Source of the DNA: CAZWMK01 sp964635065
GTDB taxonomy: Bacteria > Pseudomonadota > Alphaproteobacteria > Sphingomonadales > Sphingomonadaceae
Assembly (NCBI GenBank): GCA_964635065.1
Contig: CAZWMK010000072.1
Span: 1 to 12,708, forward strand
Reading direction: 5' to 3'
DNA length: 12,708 nucleotides
Shown: piece by piece, positions 7,205 through 12,708 of the stretch
How the letters are laid out: each line of letters begins with the position of its first letter
How positions within the stretch are numbered: the first letter of the stretch is position 1
Notes under the pieces: model-generated
Told to the model about the DNA's origin: nothing
Seen by the model: the letters and a program-made list of their open reading frames with translations, nothing else
Database searches by the model: none
Program-made: the position numbers and the translations under genes

Positions 7205-7455
7205 CTTCGTCGTCTCCTTCGCTTGTGGATCAAGTGCGCGTTGGATGAGCGAGTAAATCATGCTGTCACATGTTTGTCACGTCTTAGACAGATCATGGAT
7301 CATTCATGACTAGTCCTTGTGCCGGATTTCAGGCGAATGGCTAATTGTGGCAAAATTTCAGACGAATCGTCATGACAAGCAGTCTTCGCTTAACCCTGGC
7401 GCGCCTGCCATGCTACGGACGCTCAATTGAGTCGCTGCAATCAGTCGGGAATGCC
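7205..7455. promoter_or_regulatory. Divergent control region between two DUF465 genes
   Basis: This stretch of about 250 bases is AT-richer than its surroundings and full of short repeats. TGTCAC occurs at 7264-7269 and 7275-7280 (11-base period). The short palindrome GTCTTAGAC follows at 7281-7289. ATTTCAGGCGAAT (7326-7338) and ATTTCAGACGAAT (7355-7367) are near-identical direct repeats 29 bases apart. TTAACC is at 7390-7395. It must hold the promoters for both genes. On the minus strand GTGACA is a candidate -35 for the leftward gene, without a clear -10. Open frames crossing it (starts at 7345 and 7372) are likely extensions rather than coding. Confidence 0.5.
7326..7367 (+). repeat. Pair of 13-bp direct repeats ATTTCAG(G/A)CGAAT
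   Basis: Two copies at 7326-7338 and 7355-7367 match at 12 of 13 positions and lie 29 bases apart, close to three helical turns, so both would face the same side of the DNA. They resemble a two-site operator between the divergent DUF465 genes. The binding protein is unknown. Confidence 0.55.
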
Positions 7456-7653
7456 GTGGACGAACATGAACTGAAAGAGCGTCTGGACGCCCTCGTGCAG
7501 GAACACCGCGACCTGGACGATGCAATTTTCGCGCTGGTTGAAAAAACCGCGCACGATCAGTTGCAGCTTGCCCGGTTGAAAAAACGCAAGCTTCGTCTCA
7601 AGGATGAAATCATAAAGCTCAACGACATGCTGCTGCCCGATATCATTGCCTGA
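7456..7653 (+). CDS. DUF465 (YdcH-family) small coiled-coil protein
   Basis: From a GTG at 7456 this encodes 65 residues starting (M)DEHELKERLDALVQEHRDL and ending NDMLLPDIIA. The block QLARLKKRKLRLKDEI and the PDIIA end are typical of the alphaproteobacterial DUF465 proteins that pair with the shorter form found at 7043-7204. The product is highly charged and predicted as two helices; function is unknown. The frame is open upstream to 7345 with ATGs at 7345 and 7372, but those extensions lack family similarity, so the GTG fits the family's usual length better. A weak GGGA lies nearby. The exporter gene starts 66 bases downstream, on the same strand. Confidence 0.85.
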   Translation: MDEHELKERLDALVQEHRDLDDAIFALVEKTAHDQLQLARLKKRKLRLKDEIIKLNDMLLPDIIA

Positions 7654-7719
7654 TGGCGGTGTCGTGATCGGTCCGCTTTCTGTTTTCCGGCGTAATTTTC
7701 AGATTCGGGCGCAAAGCTT

Positions 7720-10080
7720 ATGTTGAGATCTTTATATGCAAGGCTCGACCGGTTCGCGCAGCGCATGGAAGATGTTGCGATCCGCCACGCACGGCTTGTG
7801 GTGGGCGCGGGTCTGCTGATCGGTCTTGTTGCGGTTTTTGCCCTGACCCGTCTGATTTTTGCCAATGATTACCGGGTATTTTTTGACGCCGACGATCCGC
7901 AGCGCGTGGCGCATGAACAGGCCGAGGCACGTTTCAGCGGTTCTGACAGCGTAACTTTCGTGCTGACGGCTAAACAGGGAGATTTGTTTACGCGCCATGG
8001 CCTTGAGGCGATTGCCGATGCCACTGCGGCGGCGGGCGCACTGCCGCATGTGGCGCGGGTCGATTCGCTCGCCAACCACCAGCACAGCCGGGGGGAGGGC
8101 GATGACCTGATCGTCATGCCGCTTGTCGAGGAACCGCAGGCACTTGACGCTGCGGGACTGGCCGCCGTGCGGGCGATTGCGCTGACAGATCCGGCGATCC
8201 AGGGGCGCTATCTCTCGAAGGATGGCCGCACCGCCCAGATCGTTGCGACCATCCAGCTGCCATCCAATGATCCATCGGCCATGGCAAAGGTTGGTGAAGC
8301 AACGGCGCGGATGAAGTCACGCCTTGCCTATGCCTATCCCGAACTGACGGTCACGACGTCGGGCGTCGTCTTGCTGTCGCACAGCTTCTACACCGTGACC
8401 CAGAGCGACATGACGCGGTTGGTGCCGCTGATGTCCCTGCTGCTGGCGGTGGCCATCGCGCTGTTTTTCCGTTCGTTGCCCGCCAGCCTTGCGGCGATGT
8501 CGACACTTGGGCTGGCGATCCTCGTCACTGTCGGGCTGGCCGCAGCGTTCGGTGTCGCCATGTCGCCGGCCAGTGCGCAAGCGCCGGTTATCGTTTTGAC
8601 CATCGCGACGGCAGAGGCGATTCACATCATCGGCCATGTCCAGACGCTGCAACGCACGGGTTTGTCGCGGAGAGAGGCAATCAAAGGGTCGTTGCGCGCC
8701 AATCATGCCGCGATCTTCATCACGACGCTGACCGATGTTTTCGGCTTTCTCAGCTTTAATTTCTCGGACACCCCGCCCTTTCGCGATCTTGGCAACCTTT
8801 GCGCGGCGGGGGCGGTGGTCGCCTATTTCTATGCGATGATGTTTCTGCCGGCCCTGCTGACGCTGTGGCGCTTTCCGGTGCGGAGCGAACTTTTGGAGCG
8901 TGAGCATAATGTGGCGCGGATTGCCCGCTGGTCGATGCGGCATGCGCGCCTGGCCTTGTCGGGGATTCTGCTTTTGACGGTTGCGTTCGGCGCCTTGTGG
9001 CCGACGCTGCGCACACGCGACAATTTCGTGGAATGGCTCGCTCCCACGCATAGCTTCCGGCAGGACGCAGAATATATCAACGAGCGCCTGCCCGGTATTT
9101 ACGCCATGACCTATGTGCTGGATTCGGGCGAGGATGGCGGCATCGCCGATCCGGGCTATCTCGCACGTGTCGAACGCTTCCAGCACTGGCTCGAACAACA
9201 GCCCGAAGTGGCCGACGTCGCATCACTGGTCGATGTCATGAAGCGGCTGAACCGCAACATGCACGGCGACGATCCGGCGTGGGCGCGTTTGCCTGACAAT
9301 CGCGACCTCGCTGCGCAATATCTGCTCCTGTATGAAATGAGTCTGACGCAAGGCAAGGACCTGTCGGACCAGATCACGCCCGACAAGCGCGCCAGCCGGC
9401 TTTTCGTTTCGATGAAGGCGGTGTCATCGGAAGAGATGGTCAGTCTGCGCCAGCGTGCCGATGCCTGGCTGGTCGAACATGTGCCGCCGGTGATGCAGGC
9501 GAAGGCGACGGGCACATCGCTGATGTTCGCAACCCTGACGCAGGAAAATACGCGCGCCATGGTCGGCGGCACGTTGATGGCGATCCTGACCATCGCGGTG
9601 GTGACCGGCATGGCGCTCTTGTCCGCGCGCATGGGGATGATTGCCCTTTTACCCGCGCTGGCGCCGGTGGCGATGGCATTTGGTGCCTGGGCACTGATCG
9701 TCGGCGAGCAGGGGCTTTATGCGGCCTTTGTCATTTCCTGCTCTTTGGGGCTCACTGTTGATGCGGTGACCCATTTTACGATGAAATTCCACCGCGCCTG
9801 GCGGGAAGGCGGACTGTCGACGGAAGAGGCTGTCAGCAAGGCCTATCAGGGCGTGGGCATGGAATTGTGGATTGCCAGTATCACGCTGATTCTCGGCTTT
9901 CTTTTGCTCAGCCTCTCGGACTTCGCCATCATTGCGAAGCTGGGGCAGATGGTGGCGCTGATCTTCCTGTTCAGCCTTGTGACAAGCTTTGTCATGTTGC
10001 CTGCCCTGCTGAAGTGGCTGCTGCCGGAATATGCCGACCCGAAACGCCCGCCGGAAGGCGTGGCTGCGGCAATATCCTGA
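7720..10080 (+). CDS. RND-superfamily (MMPL/COG1033-type) exporter
   Basis: The 786-residue inner-membrane protein has the duplicated RND layout. TM1 (about 25-47) is followed by a periplasmic loop beginning NDYRVFFDADDP, a COG1033 signature, and then a TM2-6 cluster from about residue 234. TM7 starts near 411, followed by a second large loop (TRDNFVEWLAP) and a C-terminal membrane cluster to about 770. Such proteins use the proton gradient to move lipids or other hydrophobic compounds; the substrate here is unknown. The likely proton-relay helices are ATAEAIHII in the first half (E299, H302) and LTVDAVTHF in the second (D681, H685). No membrane-fusion or outer-membrane partner gene is adjacent. 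It may be cotranscribed with the DUF465 gene upstream. The start lacks a strong ribosome site. Confidence 0.9.
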   Translation: MLRSLYARLDRFAQRMEDVAIRHARLVVGAGLLIGLVAVFALTRLIFANDYRVFFDADDPQRVAHEQAEARFSGSDSVTFVLTAKQGDLFTRHGLEAIADATAAAGALPHVARVDSLANHQHSRGEGDDLIVMPLVEEPQALDAAGLAAVRAIALTDPAIQGRYLSKDGRTAQIVATIQLPSNDPSAMAKVGEATARMKSRLAYAYPELTVTTSGVVLLSHSFYTVTQSDMTRLVPLMSLLLAVAIALFFRSLPASLAAMSTLGLAILVTVGLAAAFGVAMSPASAQAPVIVLTIATAEAIHIIGHVQTLQRTGLSRREAIKGSLRANHAAIFITTLTDVFGFLSFNFSDTPPFRDLGNLCAAGAVVAYFYAMMFLPALLTLWRFPVRSELLEREHNVARIARWSMRHARLALSGILLLTVAFGALWPTLRTRDNFVEWLAPTHSFRQDAEYINERLPGIYAMTYVLDSGEDGGIADPGYLARVERFQHWLEQQPEVADVASLVDVMKRLNRNMHGDDPAWARLPDNRDLAAQYLLLYEMSLTQGKDLSDQITPDKRASRLFVSMKAVSSEEMVSLRQRADAWLVEHVPPVMQAKATGTSLMFATLTQENTRAMVGGTLMAILTIAVVTGMALLSARMGMIALLPALAPVAMAFGAWALIVGEQGLYAAFVISCSLGLTVDAVTHFTMKFHRAWREGGLSTEEAVSKAYQGVGMELWIASITLILGFLLLSLSDFAIIAKLGQMVALIFLFSLVTSFVMLPALLKWLLPEYADPKRPPEGVAAAIS

Positions 10081-10085
10081 AAGGC

Positions 10086-10110
10086 CGGCCCCGGTCATGT
10101 GCCGGGGCCG
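10086..10110. terminator. Hairpin between convergent exporter and hsp20 genes
   Basis: CGGCCCCGG (10086-10094) pairs with CCGGGGCCG (10102-10110) in a perfect 9-bp, very GC-rich stem with a 7-base loop. It lies five bases after the exporter stop and 14 bases from the hsp20 stop, so it probably serves both directions. The T-run is weak (CTTCTGTC on the plus strand, CCTTTC on the minus strand). Confidence 0.75.
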
Positions 10111-10123
10111 CTTCTGTCAAATG

Positions 10124-10591
10124 TTATTCGGCCGCGAGGCGCTGACCCTCGATGGCAGGCATGGGCACGCTGGCTTCGCCAATCGCGATCTTGCGCGGCT
10201 TTTTGTGTTCCGGCACCTCGCGCACGAGGTCGATGTTCAAAAGACCATGTTCATAGGCCGCACCCGTCACCTTGATCACATCGGCAAGCTGGAAGCGCCG
10301 CTCGAAAGCGCGCTTGGCGATGCCGCGATGCAGGAATTCGCGCGGTTCCTTGTCATGTTCGCCAGCCTTGCCTGTGACGACCAGCGTGTTTTCCTGGACG
10401 GTGATGTCGAGTTCGTCCTGCGCGAATCCGGCAACCGCCATGGAAATGCGGTAGGTGCCGTCGCCGGTCTTTTCGATGTTGTAGGGCGGATAGCTGTCGC
10501 CCTCGCCGCGTGTGGCATATTCCACGAGCCGGTTGAGATTTTCAAAGCCGACCGAGGAACGGAGCAGGGGAGAAAGATCAAATGCACGCAT
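10124..10591 (-). CDS. hsp20: Small heat-shock protein (Hsp20/alpha-crystallin, IbpA type)
   Basis: This is an ATP-independent cytosolic chaperone that holds unfolding proteins for refolding by DnaK/ClpB. The 155-residue product has SYPPYNIE (residues 33-40) at the start of the alpha-crystallin domain (about 33-128), the conserved strand GLLNIDL (116-122), and an IAI motif (135-137) that in the family locks subunits into oligomers. The ATG at 10591 follows AGAGGA by seven bases; open frame continues upstream to 10738 but only through the leader. The ribosome site lies in a ROSE-like hairpin, suggesting translation is released by heat. It diverges from the rcdA-like gene and converges on the exporter. 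Confidence 0.95.
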   Translation of the reverse strand: MRAFDLSPLLRSSVGFENLNRLVEYATRGEGDSYPPYNIEKTGDGTYRISMAVAGFAQDELDITVQENTLVVTGKAGEHDKEPREFLHRGIAKRAFERRFQLADVIKVTGAAYEHGLLNIDLVREVPEHKKPRKIAIGEASVPMPAIEGQRLAAE

Positions 10592-10700
10592 CGTCGAATC
10601 CTCTTTCACAAGCGATTGTTCAATGACTGCGCCCGTCCGGATGGCACGGGCGGTCGCGGCGCGGGCAACCCCTGAGCCGGGCATCACCTGACCGCAGATG
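10592..10700 (-). promoter_or_regulatory. ROSE-like RNA thermometer in the hsp20 leader
   Basis: On the minus strand, AATCGCTT (10617-10610) pairs with GAGGATT (10603-10597). One G is bulged and the loop is six bases, so the Shine-Dalgarno AGGA is buried. UCGCU facing AGGA with a bulged G is the conserved core of ROSE elements, which control small heat-shock genes in alphaproteobacteria. Further stems precede it, as in known multi-hairpin ROSE leaders: GCCCGT/ACGGGC (10631-10636 with 10646-10651) and GGTCGC/GCAACC with one wobble (10652-10657 with 10665-10670). The pairing is seen; thermosensing is inferred. Confidence 0.75.
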
Positions 10701-10701
10701 T

Positions 10702-10722
10702 AATTTGGTATTAACCCAAATT
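10702..10722. repeat. 21-bp palindrome between hsp20 and rcdA-like gene
   Basis: AATTTGG (10702-10708) and CCAAATT (10716-10722) are perfect inverted arms around TATTAAC. The centre contains TTAACC (10711-10716). The palindrome overlaps the likely promoters of both divergent genes, as expected of an operator. The regulator is unknown. Confidence 0.6.
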
Positions 10723-10729
10723 GTTTCAA
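10703..10729 (-). promoter_or_regulatory. Candidate heat-shock (RpoH-like) promoter of hsp20
   Basis: On the minus strand TTGAAA (10729-10724) is followed after 15 bases by CCAAAT (10708-10703), resembling the TTGAAA / CCCCAT-type elements of RpoH promoters. Transcription would start near 10695, giving a leader of about 100 bases that contains the ROSE-like folds. The -10 match is loose, and a housekeeping promoter is possible. Confidence 0.4.
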
Positions 10730-10761
10730 TAGAGGCAATGCACTGCGGCTATGCCTCTGCT

Positions 10762-11241
10762 ATGGATGAAAAGATGACGATACCGGCAGCCCATATGCCC
10801 ATCACGCCCAAGCTGGTGGACGGTCTTTATACCGAGGCGATGCTGCTGGCCGATGAGGCGCGTGCTTATTTCGACCATGAGGGGCAGGCTGAACGCGAAA
10901 CGCTCGATCCGTTGACGCGTGTTGCCTATTCCTGCGAATCGCTCAGGGTGACCACGCGGTTGATGCACGTTGTTTCCTGGCTGCTGGTGCGAAAGGCGAT
11001 TCAGGCGGGCGAAATGTCGGAAGCCGAGGCCAATGCGCCCGACCGCCATCTGGGCCGTGCCGCAGACCTGCTTGAAGACCGCACGCTGCACGCAGAATTG
11101 CCAGCGCGATCGCGGAGCCTCGCTGCTGCCAGTCGCGATCTTTATGGCCGTGTCAGCCGCCTTGACCAGCAATTGCGCGCCGAGCAGGGGGGCGAAAGCC
11201 CCGCACGGGCGCTTCAGGGGCGCTTGCAGCAGTTGTTCTGA
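10762..11241 (+). CDS. rcdA: DUF1465 / RcdA-like protein (regulator of CtrA degradation)
   Basis: RcdA in Caulobacter is a helical adaptor that, with CpdR and PopA, helps ClpXP degrade the cell-cycle regulator CtrA. From 10762 the product is 159 residues, close to the family length. The diagnostic stretches are LVDGLYTEAMLLADEARAYF, RVAYSCESLRVTTRLM and VVSWLLVRKAIQAGEMSEAEA; the protein is helical and cytosolic. Several in-frame starts exist: 10738 (GAGG only two bases upstream), 10762, and 10774 (GGA seven bases upstream). I chose 10762, but 10774 is nearly as good. It diverges from hsp20 and converges on rlmB with a 16-base gap. Family membership is firm; the role in CtrA turnover here is inferred. 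Confidence 0.85.
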   Translation: MDEKMTIPAAHMPITPKLVDGLYTEAMLLADEARAYFDHEGQAERETLDPLTRVAYSCESLRVTTRLMHVVSWLLVRKAIQAGEMSEAEANAPDRHLGRAADLLEDRTLHAELPARSRSLAAASRDLYGRVSRLDQQLRAEQGGESPARALQGRLQQLF

Positions 11242-11248
11242 GCGTGAT

Positions 11249-11265
11249 GCGGTGCGCCTAACCGC
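11249..11265. terminator. Weak hairpin between convergent rcdA-like gene and rlmB
   Basis: GCGGT (11249-11253) pairs with ACCGC (11261-11265) around a 7-base loop, overlapping the last codon and stop of rlmB. It has no T-run, so it is at best a weak bidirectional stop signal. Confidence 0.25.
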
Positions 11266-12095
11266 GCGCTGCTGCTGCGTATAATGCGATGGCCGCGGCG
11301 TTCGAGACGTTCAGGCTTTCGATCTTCGCGGAAATGGGCAGACGGGCGAGTTCGTCGCAGCGTTCTGCTGTCAGTTGTCGCATGCCTTCGCCTTCGGCGC
11401 CCAGCACAAGCGCGGGACGGGTATCACCCAGCGCCTGACCGAGCGTGTTGTTCGCGGCTCCTGTCAGTCCGATGCGCCAATAGCCGGCTTCGGCGATTTC
11501 ATCGAGCGCGCGGGCGAGATTGACGACCCGCACCCAGGGGACGATTTCAAGTGCACCAGATGCCGCCTTGGCGAGGGCGCCAGTTTCGGGAGGGGCATGA
11601 CGGTCCTGCGTGACAACGGCGACGGCATCGAATGCTGCGGCTGATCGCAGGATCGCGCCGACATTATGCGGGTCGGTCACCTGATCAAGCACCAGCACCA
11701 GCTGCGTCTCGCCAAGCGCGGTGAGGCGCTTGGGCGTCAGCGGTTCGGCTTCGATCATCACGCCCTGATGGACCGCGTCTTCGCCNNNNNNNNNNTGGGA
11801 GATCGGCAAGAATGTCACCAAGATAGGGTGATTCGAGCGGATCGCATTCAAGCACCAGCCCCTGGTGCGGCGCGTCGCTGGGGACCAGGCGCGCAAGATC
11901 GGCGGCGTCACCGATTTCGACCAGCAGGCCTTGCGGGATCACCAGCTCGTCCGCGCATTCGCGGGTAGCATAGAGTTTGCGCAAATGCCGCTCGGGATTG
12001 TCGAGCGCTGCATGGACGGCATGACGGCCATAAAGACGCAGACGCTGGCGCTGCGTGGCTTCACGGGCGTGGCGGGGGTGGGGACGACGTGCCAT
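11258..12095 (-). CDS. rlmB: 23S rRNA (guanosine-2'-O-)-methyltransferase RlmB/TrmH family, broken by an assembly gap
   Basis: This SPOUT-fold enzyme methylates a ribose in 23S rRNA using S-adenosylmethionine. The N-terminal piece (12095-11796, 100 residues, starting MARRPHPRHAREATQRQRL) carries the L30e-like substrate domain with LYGRHAVHAAL and ends ...YLGDILADLP at the N run. The C-terminal piece (11785-11258, 175 residues) has the three SPOUT motifs: VLDQVTDPHNVGAILRSA, LVLGAEGEGM and SLNVSNAAAIALYAA. The reading frame cannot be followed through the ten N. Both pieces contain their own HQG segment (APHQGLVLECDPL and AVHQGVMIEAEPL), which occurs once in normal RlmB. Thus the gene is probably intact in the cell but misjoined here. 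The start at 12095 lacks a strong ribosome site. Confidence 0.85.
11786..11795. other. Assembly gap (ten N) inside rlmB
   Basis: Ten undetermined bases interrupt rlmB. Their round number suggests a scaffold placeholder, not a measured length. The flanking sequences encode two divergent versions of the same protein segment, so the gap may join contigs from different copies or strains. Confidence 0.95.
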
Positions 12096-12212
12096 GGCGC
12101 GCTTCTAGCGTGTGTTTGGCATTGTGAACAGCCCGCACGCAGCATGGATGGCGGGTGATCGGTTGTTGTCCAGAAGCCCTGCGCACGCGATGGCTGGGTT
12201 GGGGCAGGAATG

Positions 12213-12228
12213 TTGTGAAAAGTCACAA
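12213..12228. promoter_or_regulatory. TTGTGA-N4-TCACAA palindrome (FNR/CRP-family-like site)
   Basis: TTGTGA (12213-12218) and TCACAA (12223-12228) are perfect inverted half-sites separated by AAAG. The half-site resembles CRP (TGTGA), and the 4-base spacing resembles FNR/FixK/NNR boxes. It lies just upstream of the TTGACA of the tRNA promoter and in the divergent region with rlmB, so either transcript could be its target. Confidence 0.45.
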
Positions 12229-12235
12229 GAAGGCG

Positions 12236-12264
12236 TTGACAGGACCCGCGCGGTTCGTCATTTA
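12236..12264 (+). promoter_or_regulatory. Candidate promoter of tRNA-Tyr
   Basis: A consensus -35 TTGACA (12236-12241) is followed after 17 bases by CATTTA (12259-12264), a poor -10, and then by the GC-rich CCGCGCCC, which resembles the discriminator of stringently controlled stable-RNA promoters. Transcription would begin near 12271, about 55 bases before the tRNA. Confidence 0.5.
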
Positions 12265-12325
12265 CCGCGCCCATCGCATCAAGCGACCGCATTGCCGGGT
12301 TCGACATGAATCAGGCAGTCTCCGT

Positions 12326-12411
12326 GGTGGAGTGGCCGAGCGGTCAATGGCAGCAGACTGTAAATCTGCCGGGTTTTCCCTACGTTGGTTCAAATCCAAC
12401 CTCCACCACCA
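12326..12411 (+). tRNA. tRNA-Tyr (GTA)
   Basis: GGTGGAG (12326-12332) pairs with CTCCACC (12401-12407), followed by discriminator A and an encoded CCA. The anticodon arm GCAGA-CTGTAAA-TCTGC gives anticodon GTA. A long variable arm (GGG TTTT CCC) marks a class II tRNA, as expected for bacterial Tyr. The T arm is GTTGG-TTCAAAT-CCAAC. All stems close without mismatches. Confidence 0.97.
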
Positions 12412-12491
12412 CCTTCTCCCGAACGGCAGCGGCCTTGACCAGGCTGTTGCGCCAGGGCGGAAGTGGCGGTAGAAAGCCGCGGCTGATGCAA

Positions 12492-12565
12492 GCGGGTATA
12501 GCTCAATGGTAGAGCACTAGCCTTCCAAGCTTGTGATACGGGTTCGATCCCCGTTACCCGCTCCA
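12492..12565 (+). tRNA. tRNA-Gly (TCC)
   Basis: GCGGGTA (12492-12498) pairs with TACCCGC (12555-12561), followed by T and an encoded CCA. The D arm is GCTC-AATGGTA-GAGC, the T arm ACGGG-TTCGATC-CCCGT. The anticodon loop CTTCCAA gives TCC, reading GGA/GGG glycine codons. The anticodon stem CTAGC/GCTTG has one T-T mismatch (positions 28-42). It lies 80 bases after tRNA-Tyr with no clear promoter of its own, so cotranscription is likely. Confidence 0.96.
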
Positions 12566-12608
12566 GCCGCTTTGATGGCAGGCCATGCTTCTCATGCATT
12601 TTCTGCTC

Positions 12609-12637
12609 TTGCGCGATGCGTCGCCCCCCCTTATAGC
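12609..12637 (+). promoter_or_regulatory. Candidate promoter of tRNA-Trp
   Basis: TTGCGC (12609-12614) and TATAGC (12632-12637) are separated by exactly 17 bases and would start transcription about ten bases before tRNA-Trp. The -10 is a good match; the -35 matches three of six positions. Confidence 0.5.
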
Positions 12638-12653
12638 CCTGCCTTCGACCCGG

Positions 12654-12708
12654 AGGAGTGTAGCTCAGTTGGTAGAGCATCGGTCTCCAAAACCGAGGGC
12701 CGCGGGTT
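12654..12708 (+). tRNA. tRNA-Trp (CCA), truncated by the window end
   Basis: The first 55 bases are present, starting AGGAGTGTAGCTCAGTTGG. The anticodon arm TCGGT-CTCCAAA-ACCGA gives anticodon CCA, for tryptophan. The D arm GCTC/GAGC is intact. The T arm begins at the window edge and the acceptor 3' strand is missing. In many alphaproteobacteria this tRNA precedes secE-nusG. Confidence 0.93.

Noticed and set aside
10592..10738. N-terminal extension of the small heat-shock protein
   Set aside because: The open frame exists, but a good ribosome site and the family start point to 10591, and the extension covers the structured leader.
11258..12095. rlmB as a frameshifted pseudogene
   Set aside because: The break coincides exactly with the ten N and both halves have intact conserved motifs, so an assembly problem explains it better than decay.
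12475..12484. AGCCGCGGCT palindrome between tRNA-Tyr and tRNA-Gly
   Set aside because: A 10-bp GC-only palindrome is not rare in this base composition, and no promoter elements accompany it.
1..12708. Mobile elements, CRISPR arrays, prophage or defence genes
   Set aside because: No transposase, integrase, spaced repeat array or target-site duplication was seen; all recognised genes are core functions with uniform composition.

Overview
The window looks like core chromosome of an alphaproteobacterium, most likely of the order Sphingomonadales. This rests on high GC content, proteins of sphingomonad character (RcdA/DUF1465, two DUF465 proteins), a complete System I cytochrome c maturation operon divergent from aconitase, and a gene order of rlmB followed by Tyr, Gly and Trp tRNAs. 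The genus cannot be fixed by eye. I see no prophage, insertion sequence, CRISPR array or defence locus.

Region 1 (1-6640): the 5' end of acnA on the minus strand faces a nine-gene operon, ccmABCDEFGHI, on the plus strand. Nearly every junction is a 4-base ATGA/GTGA overlap. CcmA and CcmB form the ABC module. CcmC and CcmD load heme onto the chaperone CcmE. CcmF ligates heme to apocytochrome c. CcmG and CcmH keep the apocytochrome cysteines reduced, and CcmI holds the apocytochrome. The 46-residue ccmD is easily missed.

Region 2 (6641-10110): a 10-bp inverted repeat follows ccmI. Then come a small unrecognised gene, two divergent DUF465 (YdcH-like) coiled-coil genes with repeat-rich DNA between them, and a 786-residue RND/MMPL-family exporter ending in a strong hairpin.

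Region 3 (10111-11260): a small heat-shock protein (minus strand) and a DUF1465/RcdA-like gene (plus strand) diverge from a control region that holds a 21-bp palindrome. The hsp20 leader can fold into a ROSE-type RNA thermometer that covers its ribosome binding site; I regard this as the best-supported regulatory element here.

Region 4 (11258-12708): rlmB (minus strand) is interrupted by a run of ten N. The two sides carry conflicting, homologous versions of the same 28-residue segment, so the join is suspect. After it come tRNA-Tyr, tRNA-Gly and the first 55 bases of tRNA-Trp, with two candidate promoters and an FNR/CRP-like palindrome.

Three of the only four TTAA tetranucleotides I find in the window are TTAACC motifs upstream of genes, one of them in the rcdA/hsp20 control region. 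This hints at CtrA control. I did not find a convincing new multi-gene system; the unusual signals are regulatory and assembly-related.
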